A stretch of DNA of 64,000 bases from Pyronema omphalodes. Taxonomy: Eukaryota; Ascomycota; Pezizomycetes; Pezizales; Pyronemataceae. The DNA is taken from assembly GCA_024516155.1 (NCBI GenBank), contig JAJJXM010000006.1, positions 1 to 64,000 of the forward strand. Reading direction: 5' to 3'. The position numbers and the translations under genes are program-made. Below, in pieces: positions 8,776-21,992 of the stretch (position 1 is its first letter; the number at the start of each line of letters is the position of its first letter). Below the pieces are notes generated by a model. The model was not told the DNA's origin, did no database searches, and saw nothing but the letters and a program-made list of their open reading frames with translations.

Positions 8776-11040
8776 GTAATTAAGATACTGGGTCTTGTAT
8801 GAAGATTCTGTGATTTTTTTCTGCTCTTGTAACTGGATGCGTGATTCGGCCGTGGTCACTATGTTTAAGTAATTTAGATATAGTCTATTATTCCTTTAGA
8901 ACTAGAACGTCGCTATTTTTCTTTCTATTTTTAATACTTTTTGCACTTGTATCTGGATGGTTTCTCTCAACTGATATGTTGCTGTAATGGGTGAATCCTA
9001 GAAAATGATGGAGTCTTCCATTTTGACAACTGGTTTGTTTTGTGTTGATTCATGTAAATTATTTAACATATGTTTTCGACACCAATATGTACCATAACTC
9101 CAATTGACCGGGTATTTACCATGTTTTACCCATTTTCAGGCAAGATTATCTTATATTAGTCTTAGTGACGCAAGACATGACTAATTCTAGGGGGTGTTTT
9201 TAACGTTCTACATTGCTCTTACTTCTGTATACTTCGCCTCCTAGTATATTGTTCTTACATTTTGAATGATCGGCCATTGTACTACTCATATATCGGCCTT
9301 TATTTACCGACGGGATTCGACATCTGGCGGTCTTAATGACCAGATAAGTTTTTCTCACCGAAAGTCCAACTGCACCCAAGGGTAAAGGCATTGTCATCCC
9401 AAGAGCGATAGGAAGTATATTTTCCGCTTCATGCAATCAGCCAAAGGTAGGATGAACACGAATTCGCGTGAGATTGGGTACTGTGAAGTATTTGCTTCTC
9501 TTTGATGCAGCAATCCATGGAATAAACAGTCTTTGGAATTCACCGACGAGCCATACCTTATGTTGCGATCCTCTTATTTGTTGGCACTTGGATACGTGTC
9601 ATAAAGTCGCAATTATCCTTGGGTTTACTCTGGAAGTCGGAAGATCGTTGCATACTGCAAGTACATCGAAGATTGTATCATAGACACCAAGTTCATGCTA
9701 AGTTTCACTACTGTTTGTGACGCGGAAATTATATATGTAGCTAATTATCATGCTAGAAACATATGACACCATCCACTGCCCAAGGAGACTTGCATATTAC
9801 AGAACGAGTGCTCATTACATATCACCCGCTGCTCAGATGGCTACCCATAGTTGTCTTTTGCTTGATCCGGTCTCTCAGGCGGATTTCAGGGGTTTCTGAA
9901 ATTAGATGGGCTCACTAGGTTGATTAGGCCATGAGAACGGATTTTTGGATTTTTTTTTCTGCATAAGCCTTTCGGGCCACTGTTAGTGGATGGATGAAGA
10001 AATACATGATTGATCTGGTCTCTTCGAAAATGCTTCTTTTGATACTTCAATGTGTGCCAGGCGTATCTTAATCCATTCCCGAAAGTGGACTTGAAGAATT
10101 CAGTTTGGCAACCTTGCCGCAACCATTTTTATTTATTGGTTTTTATTGTACCATGAGCTAGATTTCTCCTGTCCGGGGCACAATAGAGTATACCTCTTCC
10201 AAAACAGATGCCATAATGTATATCCTTTGTACGTTATTCGTCCTGATTCCAATCTCATTGTGTCACATGTTGGATAACATTCTTGCTTCCTCAGAGCTTT
10301 ACGCATAATGCTAGCTGTCAATAAACAACTGCTTCGTGTCAATCACACTTCTTCATACATTATGAACTGAAAACATCATATAAATAATAGAAACTTATAA
10401 CCTTACCTACCCCCTTCAATCAACGCACCGCTTTGTGTACCACTGTTCTAGGTCAATTATTCTTCCTCATCATGATCAATTCCTCATCCATCTTTTCCTT
10501 TTAAGGGGAATTTATCAACTCCATGCATCTATTCAAATTATGCCTTACTGTCTTTCTTTCTCCTATGTTCTATTGTCGACTACAATATGCTTGGAATGTT
10601 TGAAAAGTGTTTTATTATTGACTTATTTTCAGGTATCTGTGCTATTTCATAATAATAACACAAACTTTTCTTTTATGTTTTGACAATGCCTATTTTCCTC
10701 GTCTCAACCAAAGTTGACAATGGATCTTATCATTTGTCATCCATCATCATTGAACCAATGGCATCTTTCATCCTTGCTGATATTTCGATGTCCTCAGGTA
10801 TAAGATCAGTTGGTATTCTATCTTAGCATTTCGTGATGAGCCTCCTTAATGTCCTCATTGCACACTCGCCCGGATTGCGTGTCGTTGGAAGTCTTAGCCC
10901 TGTCAATCACCTAATCTGCCTGGATGCCATTTCTTTGTTTCCCTGATTCTTAGCTGCTCTGTCATATGATGAAGGTGTCCCAACATCAGGAGCACTTCTT
11001 CCACTGGTAGTTTCTTAATACCCCTTGGAGTTGGATTTTT
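8776..11040. other. Gene-free AT-rich stretch
   Basis: Only short overlapping ORFs without recognisable domains, splice structure or low-complexity bias. I see no gene, tRNA or intact transposon here. Confidence 0.5.
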
Positions 11041-11149
11041 TGCTCATTCTTTCCTTGCTTGGTCGGCTGCTGAGTTACCCTCGATGCCGTTGTGTCCGGA
11101 CATGTGGTAGTATTCTTCTCTGTAATATCCCCAGTGACGGACTCTTCTG
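11041..11149 (-). pseudogene. Relic of a LINE RNase H domain
   Basis: On the minus strand the end of a 118-codon ORF reads MSGHNGIEGNSAADQARKE. This matches the H-x-x-G-H-x-G-I-x-G-N-x-x-A-D core of RNase H in Tad1/Jockey-type LINEs. Upstream codons match poorly and stops follow, so only a short degraded piece remains. Confidence 0.65.
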
Positions 11150-14100
11150 ATCTTTGTAATCAGGTCACATTCATCATCCAAAATTTTCTTGAGCCCGCAT
11201 CCATTTTTCAGCCGGAATTTCTTGGAAGCCGGCCTGGAAGCCGAAAGTAGTCGGTGGCAGCAGGATTGAAACACCAGGTAACAAATGACCCTCGCAAGTG
11301 CACAGACCGTGAATAAGGAGCGGATATAAATTAATACGTTCGGAGATCTATCCCTTCCATTCCGAGTCCCCAGAATGTCACGTGATTCCAACACATCCAC
11401 TTTGTTCCGCGGTCTATACTCTTATTCCCGGCGGATAAATCATCTTTTTCTAGAATAACAGGACCCACTCATATTACACATTAAGCCAATGATTCTTTTC
11501 GTGCTCTTGGTATCTCACCAGCCAGATCAGTGTGGAATCACCAATCGCTTACAACTCCCGTCCATTATCGCGAAATTGGGAAGTGCGGCCCGGCCCTAGT
11601 GCGGAATAAGCTTTGCACTCTCTCGTTACAATTCTCGGTAGATACAAGGCAATCAGGCTTACTGACATGAAACGGTACAGGCTCGGTAACAGAAACATGG
11701 GAAGTAGCTCTGGGATGATCGCGTGCACCTACATATGAGAGCGATGAGTGTGAAATATTAGCCGAATTTGGTGATGTTGTTGAATAAAACCTTTGGACGG
11801 TAAATACTAAAGTTTCTACGTCATTTGTATTTTGCATCAGTGGTGTTATGAAGGTACAGATGTGCTTTGTATTCCGGGTTGCCTGCGAATCCACTTTTCA
11901 CCTCATGCTCCACCTCAGCCTCCACCTTTCTCCAGATCAATACCGCACGATAATGTCCTATTCAAAGACACTGTGCTTCTAGATTGTTCCAGTGTTCAAA
12001 CAATAAATTGCCTGTGTGTTCCACATCGCCATATATTACCCACTAACGACAAAAAAAGAATACCCCTTCATCTCCGTCTCTGGACTGTACACCCGAACTT
12101 TAACGATCCACTTTGATGCCTCAAACTACCGATCGGACTTGGACTGCTCACGTGGAAATGTTCCATTACAATCAACGGGTAATTGCCCGGACTGGGAAAT
12201 CTAAGCAGCTTGGTGGCGACAGTATTGTATCCGTCAGCGTCATGCTGCAGATGAAATGGAAAACGGTCTGGTTGGTTTTACAATGAAATCCGTTGGTTAG
12301 TTTTGCTAATGAAACATCGTTAACAAGATCACGGTAGGGAAGTTTCAGGGTCGAGCTGTAGGAAGGCAATTTATTACCGGAGAATTCAAACCAGGCCAGT
12401 ACCGGGAGCAACATGCCAGTGAGATTCTTTATGCATCGCGCTTCCGATTATTTCGTCAGAATACCGTTATTATTCCGGATCCGGCGTTTCTGAATTAGGT
12501 CTTACATCTTCAGCTGCCTTTGGCGGGATTTTTGCTCGACATCTGGCCAAATGTTCGTAAAGTATGCTAAAGTCCTCCGCCTTACTATTTACAGAAGTCT
12601 GTCGATGATAACTGAGATTCCAGAAACTTGTAGAATACATATGGTGCACCATAGTTATCTCAGAAATAGACCGATATCGAATGGAACGGCTATCTGAATG
12701 GCCAGACGGAGATTGCATCGGTTGCCCCTTACTTCATGTAAGTAAACACAAGTGATACCTACGCTATTCAGCCGTTTTATGATGATCCATGATAAGCGAA
12801 GCGTTGCAAAATACTAACTAACCGTCTTCATTCCAGGTATCAAAGTCCTCCTTTGTGGATTCCTAATTACGTCGATATTCGTCAGATCATCAATTTTCCT
12901 GGTCACGGGCCACAAGACAAAGCTGAGTTGGCGTATCTAATGCCTTACGTTTCAGTTCGATCGCACCAGAATCCCTTACGCGGCCGTTTCACCATCCTCG
13001 TCTCTTCGTCTGTAGGCCAATCGCGAATCGAATCTGGGAATCTCTATCCCCTTGATCCTGCATGACCAACTACCGGCGGGTATATCGATCGTGTGTACCC
13101 ATCAGTACAGCATGTATTCTCCGTAGCCCGTGTCGACCTTCCTCCCTGCACCTCGTTCTTGCCGAGCTTCATTATGCTCTCACCTGGCACTCCTGATACC
13201 GCAGGTTTCTAGAAGAACGGGAAGAACTGCTTTCGGTTACTGGGTACCACAACATAACGAGTTATATATGGAATCCGTATTATGCCTCTCTCCGCTGGTC
13301 GTTCGATCACTACTCAGTGACATACGACCGAAATGATATTCTGTATCCTGGTGGCATATGCGATAAAACGCGGGGCTCTGGTACATATGTAGGCCGCGAA
13401 TATTGGGTACGGTACGTTCAGAGTATGGGATAGTCGAACATACTAGCCAGTAGACTGATGCTGAGGAGTGTGTACTGCATAATGAAACATTATGACCAGA
13501 CGAAGGAAAGAGCGGTATTAACCATACAAACACCTTCTACTTATTATTCTGCCAGGTAAACCTAGATAACCCCAGGAAAACCTGGCAAATCTCCAGGTCA
13601 GTGATACATAGTGATATGTATCGAAGTATCTGAGGCGGAGCAAATCAGCAGAGACCCATTAATATGCTCAGAAAGAAATGAAACGGCCGGCTGCAGGAGA
13701 AAGCGGACACCTTCCTGTTGACGGTCTCGGTTCCGGGGAAGTTTGACGGGCGGGTGGTTATGAGATACACGTGAAACTCCACGTTTGTGCTTTGGGCTTG
13801 TGGGACGTACATTCTGCAGTTATCACTGCACCCAGATGGCTTCGTTGGTTTCTTCAAAAATTCGTTTACGTCGTCATGGATTGATTACTGATGGAAATTG
13901 GGCAAAAGACAATTGGTTTCATTGGCTTCGTTACGTTCTGTAATGATAGCCGCCCGAGATCGCGGATGCACTATTACGACTCCTTCGTACCCCACTCGTT
14001 CAACTTCCTGCATAAGGTTTTGTCGCTGGTGTGTTCGCTTCGGAGACAGCAGCATCCCACCATCCCACCTCGGCCATTCCCACCCACACTTCTGGGATAA

Positions 14101-17100
14101 CTGAAGATCTATATGGTAAAATGACAATATTCGACTTCTCTTATCGACCTAGGAGCTCGCCTGAGGCAATAAGCTTTGCGATACATACCCTTGATATATG
14201 CCCTCCAGCTTTTTCAGTCGGTAGAGACAATAACCGGCGACGTTACTCGGACAGAATGGAGAACACAGAGCATGCATGGCGCCGGGCGATCATACTGGAC
14301 TCTAAAGGCTATTTCACCTTTCCACCAGTCAGGAGATGTTTGGCTCGCACGATACGAGCTGCTCTATTTGTGAGCAAGCAAGTAGGCCGCCAGCAGTAAG
14401 TTGTGGTGCCATCCATTCCGGTCGGAATGCACAGCTTTTCAAAGCAGTCCGCACCATTCGGCAGCAAATGGCTTCTTCGATATGAAGATGAATAGATGGC
14501 AGTTCCGAGTCCTATCAATTTACAGCGCCCAAAATAATAAGTGTCGCGTTAATCTCTCAAGTCCGCTTCGATGCACAGGCAAAGACCGCACCAGGACAAG
14601 CGGGCCGCCGGCTATTCGTCTTGGACAGACGACACAGCGTGTTTACAGGCATCGTTCGCTAGAGTCGTCTGATGCAGCTGTAATCATAACAGCAATTTTA
14701 TATCGTCGGTGGATGGATAAATACAACCAAAAAGCGGTGGTCAATGTACAGTGGTGTATGCATCTGAAGAAGCACAGCTGGAGACGAATATTAGGCGGGA
14801 TTCATGCAGGCCAATCACCCCCAGCAGTCATCTAGTTCCACGTAAACATCAGCGATATGGATGTGCCGCAGTGTCACAGTCGAGGGAATTGGATTCAACG
14901 AGTCGCTGTTCAACTTCACCGGAGACGAGGAATGCGCCACCTGAGAGAATAGTGCAGTCGCCTGCTGAGAATTTGGGCGCTGACGGCGGCTCGGAAAGGA
15001 GCAAGATCCAAACGTGCTTCCAACGGCTGCGTGTTAGAGAATTATACATTCTCACCATTCACGAGGCGTCGTTGGCCATCTGTGAGTTGCGCGTATCCAT
15101 GGATGGTTTAACACGGTTAACGGCGCTGCAAAGCAAGTGCTGGTTGAGGGCAGGGCTACTTCAGCAAGGCCTAAGGAACCGTCCTTCTTTGCACACACTT
15201 TTTCGCGCCAATTTTCTACTCAGGCGTAATTAAATCTTGGAGTGGCAGATGCGGCAGAAAAAATCATTCTATTCAGAAACAGCTTCGCTCATGTCTCGGG
15301 GCTCGCCTCCGTTTCGATGCCGGACATGTCTCGGGCACTGCTGCTCAACCGAAGTGAACCCAGATTCAGCCATCTGCACGACATGTTACAGGTCGTGGGG
15401 GGGAAATCACGAAAGCAGAAAGCAGAAAGCAGAAAGCCCTTAGAAGCCTCGAAAGTGGGAGAAAGGAAACCCTGGGAACTGATGGAGCAAAACAAAGACA
15501 AGAGAAATGCAGGCCTGAGCGAACCATCCACCTCGGATCTCGGAAGCCCAGTTTCCAGAGTCTAAACGAGGCCTCGCGCGAAAAAAAAAAAAGAAGAAAG
15601 AAAAAAACGTTGTGAAGAAAAAAAAAATATGCTATCTTCGGCTGATCTGCCTACCCAACCGATGGGCGTTTTCCAGAATACCCCGGAGACTTCACCGAGA
15701 GCCGATCAAATTTCAAATCGCCTGGTTACCACTCACTGGCTAAGTCTCAACCGACTGCTTCCGCACGATGATGAAAGACTCACGGCTGTCCCAGTCGTGT
15801 CGAGCGGGATGGCTAATTTGTCAGATAGCCGGGTTCAGTCTAATCCGATGGACAGCCGATTTCAAAGAAGACTCTAGAAAGACGTGGCATACCGGTATTT
15901 AAGATTGGAAACTATGAGCTTTAACTGGAGGGCTTTGACCGGGGTCTTTTTGATGGCGCAATCATGGACTGCAACGCAAAGTTTGCTCTCAAGGCAAGAA
16001 GGGAAGTGGTGCTCAGAAATGCAGAAGTCGAGATCAGGTGTGGCTCGGTTAGAGAGGACTGTCTCTGAAGTGGAGAGGACACCGGACGTGATGGATTTTC
16101 TTCCGAGCTGGCGGACATTTCGCGAATAACGCCCCCCGCGAACGGAGCTTTGGCAGGCACTCAAGTCTCAAGTCATGTTTGGGCTTCGGCTTCGGAAAAA
16201 GCAGCGTTGCCGACCGTCTCGCTTCGCGTCGCTTGTTGGTTCATGCGCGAGCTCGAGAAAAAGCAAACATTGCACGCCTTCATTGACACTGGCCACATAC
16301 TCGAGAAAAAGCAAACATCTCATGCCTACAATTCTCGAACATGACCCTACCATCAGTGACCACACAACAACAGGACATACATGCACGCAAATAAAGATAC
16401 CCGAGATCAAAACGAGCAAGACAAGCGGTGGTCGCTATGGCAAATCAGTGGCGTCTCACATCATTACAAGTGAGATGCATCATTGCACTTTTTTTTCGCC
16501 CCCCAGTTGCCCAAGGTAGCCTGCTCAAGTGCCCCCAAACCGTCTCACGACTGGCCGCGCAACAGTCGTCCCTAAGCACTGGTCGGAAGGAATCTAGATA
16601 AAGGACCACACTCCATAGGCAGATCTAATACCCGTCCAGTAGGCTACCCTGCCCTCTCAGGTGCAGCCAAAAAGAAGAACGAGACTGCTCAGTCTCTGTG
16701 CACCGGTGTTTTGAGCTCCGCAACGTCTGGTCAACGTTTTCCTCTCAGGCTGCCATCCGACACCGTTGCTTCGAAAAGAGTGGAACTGGGCTGCACCCGA
16801 TGTTAGAAGATGAATAGGCACGTGACCTAGATTCTGCAGATCAAGGTGGGGAACACAGACAGACAGAGCAGGGTTATTCGAGGCTCGCTGGGATTTACTG
16901 CTTGTAAGCAATAACGGTAGCCGGAATTGTGCGTTGGCCTCCCAGCCACGGGTGAAGCGGACTGCTGACCGAGTCGGCAGTTTTACTACGACAGGTCATA
17001 CGAGAAGAAGCCCGGGCATCGCAGACGACTGGCAACGAATGGAACAAATACTGTATCCCGTTCGTGTTCGGAGAAATTCGTTCGGCTAGGTGTAACGAGC

Positions 17101-17335
17101 TGTCGGCTGCTGGTGAGATTACATGCCACCTGCAATATATCTGAGGGGGTTTAGTAAAGCGCTGTAGACAGATATTATTGTCGCCAAAGCGAAGTGGGCA
17201 GGATAGTGGACGTGGTGGACGGGGTGTACGGGATGGGCTGAAGCAAGCATGGAGTTCGGGCGTCGTGGCTGGCGAATCCCGAAAACCCATCTCAATTTTG
17301 TGGATATTTCTTCTGGTCATCTCTAACTGACGAAT
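11150..17335. other. Gene-free stretch, about 6 kb
   Basis: Contains several ORFs of 60-160 codons (for example 14751-15233) with no recognisable motif. A purine-rich A-run patch lies at 15580-15630. A direct repeat of CTCGAGAAAAAGCAAACAT occurs at about 16251 and 16301. I find no supported gene. Confidence 0.45.
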
Positions 17336-17339
17336 ATTT

Positions 17340-17545
17340 ACCTAGTCGTTATATACCTCTTCTGGATGGCTCTACTACTCTGGTCATTCTAGCTGGCGAA
17401 TGCTTATCTGGTCATTATATACTTCTTCTAGATGGCTCTTCTTTCTGGTCATCTCCACTCTAGCTGGCGAATACTTCTTCTGGATGGCTCTCCTGGATGG
17501 CTCTTCTTTCAGGTCATCGTGCCTAGCGGGCTCTACTTTCTTCCT
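17340..17545 (+). repeat. Imperfect tandem repeats (TCTGGTCAT / TTCTTCTGGATGGCTCT units)
   Basis: The phrases CTGGTCAT, AGCTGGCGAATACTT, TTCTTCTGGATGGCTCT and TTATATAC recur in varying order over about 200 bp. This looks like a decayed minisatellite with units of about 60 bp. Confidence 0.75.
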
Positions 17546-19780
17546 GGTCATCTATCTCTAACTATGGACTCCTTCTTTGTGTGTGGATCTTGCGCGTTTG
17601 CCAGTAACATCCACCGACCGACTTTTCCTGTGTCTCTCTCGCCACGCCTCTGTAATCGAGTCGGTCTGCATGCAGCTTGATCTCATGGACCCCCTCGTCC
17701 CTTCCACTCCTTTAACCGGGCGCAGCGGGATTGGTCCCCCTTCTACCTCAGGATTACCAGGTTTGCGTGTTCTCCGCAGCCTATTCGCACTACTGTGGTG
17801 CTTGCGTTGCGAGATGGGTCTGGTGTCGATTTGTGGTGAAGTGTCGTCTTTGCTTACTTCGCTCGGGGCAAGTTATGGTGTGTGGTGCTCATTCCCGCTT
17901 TGTTGCGTCCGTTCTAGAAGGTCTCCTGTTCGGTGCTAGTTGATATGCCAAGCATCTTAGAGGTTTGTGATGGTGCTTGCCGACTCTGCAGGGAAGCTTT
18001 GGCGAGGTAACCCTGGTCGGCTGCAGCGCAATTATTCGGAACCCAACCACAGCCGTGGAGGGGGGTGAGTCGCCAGGTGATGGAGGGTAGGAGGTGGTGG
18101 GAGGGTAGGAAAGCAGAGTGATGGAATGCACAAAGAAGCAGAGATTGATGAGCTGCTGAAGGAATTGTGGTAATGAGGAATTCATAATTCATCAGATATC
18201 GAAGAACTCGTCAGAATTTGTCACTGTTTACACAATTATCAACTGATGTCGACAGTCCCGGCGATAGCGGAGGAATTAAGATGTGGTGCGGAGGCATAGT
18301 GGTCCGGAGTTATAATTCGAGTGATGCTCACTATCATGGTAACCGACATACCCCATCTACAGAATGCCCTCAACAAATTCAAAGTCTTCCCTGCCCTCCA
18401 AATCAAACCCCTCCCTGCCCACCAAATCAAAGCCTTCCCTGTCCTCTAAAATCCAAACCCTCCACACTGCCCTCTCCGTTCAAGAAAAGACGATTTGATC
18501 GTGCGGAAACTTAGCGTCGTTTCGCTTCGACCAGCTCCAATTTTAGACCCTCTTTGCTGCGGGGTGATGACACTCCCACGCACCAGCAGCCACATATGGT
18601 CCGGTAACCGACACACCAGACCCAGATAAAAGCAGGTGCATCGCGATATTGGCAGCAGAGGTGGGTTCAACATGGGGTTATTGTGGGGATTATGGAGGAT
18701 TATTACCGCTATTATGGAATTATTACGCCGTCCATTACCATGCTATTATTGCTACTCAAGCATACACGGTACAGACATCGACAATGTAGCTTTGTGTATT
18801 GGCCCGTTATGACGCAGGAGAAGTGTGGGTGGGTGTCCAGGTTACGCTTCTCCTGCGTCACTGTTTGCAAAGTAAACAGACCCTATGTGATGCCAACCAC
18901 AAAAGACAGGTGCTATGCCATCGCACAGACTGACAGAGACATACATAATCATCCATACACAAAGCCAGTCACGGTCAATCACACCCCATGCATAATAAAC
19001 CTCGGACGGCCTGTTGGGGGTATGTAACAACGCCAGGAAGAGGCCGACGAGCGCGGTCTGGTCTGGTTGGCATTACTGTTGTAGGTGGCATTGGACGAAC
19101 AGAAAGTGCACACACCAGCTGCTCATACCCCGTTCTTCTTCCCGTCCTCATGGTAGGTAGGCACCTATCTGCTGAGGTCAGTGAGGATAGCTGCAGATGT
19201 GCAGAATTAACGTGCAAGCGGCCGTCGTCGAATGCACTTCCATAGCAAGTAACCAAAAGGTGACACTGGAGATGTGGAGATTGATTCACCTTACACGCAA
19301 CTTTGAAGCCTTGTTAGCTGCGAAGCCTGGCAAAGCAAAGCCGATATTTACGAAGCCAATTAGCAATAAATAATGCGTGGCTTTTGAGTGCATTGAGGGG
19401 GGCCTTTTAGCCTTTCTCGGCGGTTTCATCAATTTTGGGTTCGCAGCGGAATAACTACTGTACGTACTACTTGGTGAATGATAAAATAATTGTGGAATTG
19501 AATAAAAGGATTTCTTATCAAAAATCATATTCTCCAAATTAATTTTTAAAGTCATTTCTATAGGATTAATCTGTCAGCTTTTCCCGATTTAGATAATTAA
19601 AGTACCATAAAATCCGAATCTGTTGCAGCGACTAGCCATTAACATCCCCGCTGGCACTCTCTGATACGTTCCCACGAATCACTGCAGAAATATAGTCCCG
19701 CAACGCAACGAAAATAAGTTCTGTACCCAGTAAAACGTAACCAGAAAAAAAAACATTGTTCCGTCGTGCCCTGTCCATCG
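17546..19780. other. Gene-free stretch with CT-rich repeats
   Basis: No supported gene. A degenerate 24-bp repeat containing CTTCCCTGCCCTCCAAATCA runs over about 18383-18465. A long hairpin at 18810-18860 is listed separately. Confidence 0.45.
18810..18860. repeat. 16-bp stem hairpin
   Basis: TGACGCAGGAGAAGTG at 18810-18825 pairs with CGCTTCTCCTGCGTCA at 18845-18860 with one G-T pair and a 19-nt loop. No terminator T-run or known RNA family is recognised. It could be the arms of a tiny foldback element. Confidence 0.7.
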
Positions 19781-21555
19781 CCTCTCATTGTCACGACTTT
19801 TTCAGTACCGCCCTTCCTTCTCCGCCTGGTTAGAATTCCGTTCCGTTGTCGAAGCGAGCCAGCCTTCCTTTCCTTCCCTTCCTGTCGTAATTGACCTGTC
19901 CATCCTTTCTAGTCGTAACTCACCCTTCCTGCCGTAATTCGTCCTTCCTGTCAGTTATTCGATTCTCCTCGGATTTGCCCAAATCCACACCCCTCCCTCT
20001 TCTTCTGCACCTGCACAGATACCTTAGTCTCCCACCGCTTGTCTATATCGCATCCCCCCATACCCCCCCCCCCCCCTCCCTCCACCCACCCAATCCATCC
20101 CATCCATCCAATTCGTCCCTCTTGCTCTCAAACACCGAAACCAGTCCAACATTCCTTTGCTCTAACGCCAGCCAACACAGAACACAAAAAAAACCAGCCA
20201 AGAATAGCCGCAGCTACGTCGTCAAATACTGTTTCTCTTTCTATTATTCTCTCGCTTCGATTAGACACCCCCTTCCGTTTCTCGTTCGGTTACTCAATAT
20301 TGGCTTTTCTTGCTGTGTCTGATCTGATTGCCTGTCTTTGGCCTACATATTCGTTTGTCTGTCTGTCCTATTCTGTCAATTCGGGCCGTCGTCGCCTGTG
20401 GTCGCCTACCGCCTATCGCCTGTCGTCCAACTCTCAATTGTAACCAACAACCTAACCGGCTTCCCGAACGAGCTTTCTTCGGCAGAGACATATTCCCGTT
20501 GACCAAACCCTGAATTTCTGCAAGCCGAACAGCTCGTCTGCGGAGCATCTGCTGTGTCCGGCGGCCGGAGCTTCGTCTGGAGTCTAATCGAAGAAGCTAA
20601 TTGAACGGTATTTTTTCGCGCTCCATAATTATCGTCGTCCCACTACGGCACCATAGGGACTTTCCCTCTTTTTGCTGCCAGATTAGCGCACATACATCAT
20701 CACCCATCCGTTTTTCCTAGCTTTTTTTTTTTTTTTTTTTTGCGACGACGACGACACTGGGGTATTTGTTAGCGTTTTCTAGACCGGTTTCTGCTGGTCC
20801 AAAATTGGAGGACGGACGTCCCACGATTCCCTCCCCGCCTCCCTCCTTCTGACTGGATGACGGCTCCATTGTAGATTGCCATTCCATCCAGATCTCGGTT
20901 GCGTTGTGGCACTCTTTTTCCGGAAAAGAAAAGAAGGCTTAGAGCAGCAGCAGAAAAAAGAAGACGAAGAAGCAGAAGCAGAAGAAATCAAGCGGGCTCG
21001 TTAGGGAAGTTTTAGTATGGGGTATTAGGGTATTAGGGTGTATTTTCGACTCATTTTCGAATTAACAGAATAACCTGGCCTCGTTAGCAAGCAGCGTAAG
21101 TAGGCGATTTTGATAGCATCACCGGCAGCCGAAAATCAGAGTCAGCAGCGGTAGGGTTTTTCTGCCAAACAAGCCAGCAGAAGGAAGGGTCAGTTCGGTC
21201 AGAACTCAGAGGGTTTTCTTACACCTTGGCTGGTGCTTCGCGCAAGCCACAAAACTGGCCTCCAGGTGGTGGTGTGTGGCGTCCTGCTTGCTTACCTTAC
21301 CATAGACATCGAGGCTGACACACGAACCGAATTTAGTGCAGACTTGGAAGAACGAAGGGATCTCCATCTCCATCATCAGGACCACAACTTTCTCCGCTGC
21401 AAGACCACCTTTTCCGCTACATCTCACCTCACTTCCACCTACTTCCACATTTCAAACAGAGGACCGCCGCTGAACTGCTACACGACAGAGCAAGACAACC
21501 GCCGCTACGATCACCTTCAAGACCTCTTTCCAAAACCCCAACTTCAAGACCACAT

Positions 21556-21595
<40 letters not shown>

Positions 21596-21992
21596 GACCA
21601 CCGCCCACCACCACCGCCGCCGCCGTCCAGCACCGCTGACTACCCATACCCTGTCTGCCTCTATCGACTTTTAGGGACAAACAACAAGCAGACGAGACGA
21701 CGACTAGACTACCGCTACTCACTTCCAGAACCACGCTTAGGACAGCCGCCCAGACCGAACTTACCAACACCGCGCCACCAGACACCCACCCGCTTCTCTT
21801 TATCAGAGACGACTGCCAACCCAACACCACCACGGAGACAACCAACATCTTCGTCACGACGTCGGCTACCAAAACGATTATAGAAACGAGATCACGAAGC
21901 AAAGACTCTCGGTGATCTTCAACAAAACACCCATCTCCCCCCCACATACAAACAGTTAAACAAGAGCTAGTCACTGGGTTGAATTGCTCACC
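19781..21992 (+). other. CT-rich promoter and leader of the Zn2Cys6 gene
   Basis: A pyrimidine-rich, low-complexity stretch includes a C-run (about 20064-20078), a T-run (20719-20740) and about nine CCAG units (21557-21594). Frames open here (for example 21233-21883) are compositionally biased and lack motifs, so I read the region as promoter and long 5'UTR of the downstream regulator. Several upstream ATGs are present, including a three-codon ORF at 21017. No transcription start can be fixed from sequence. Confidence 0.45.

Noticed and set aside
9886..10122. GCATAAGCCTTTCGGGCC patch as another LINE 3' end
   Set aside because: Resemblance to the LINE terminus is only a few bases and no tail repeat or target duplication is present.
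14751..15233. 160-codon ORF in the gene-free tract
   Set aside because: No recognisable motif, starts at GTG, no splicing partner; likely chance or decayed repeat.
21233..21883. 216-codon ORF upstream of the Zn2Cys6 gene
   Set aside because: Starts at CTG, biased composition (Pro/His/Gln) and driven by the CCAG repeat; better read as leader.
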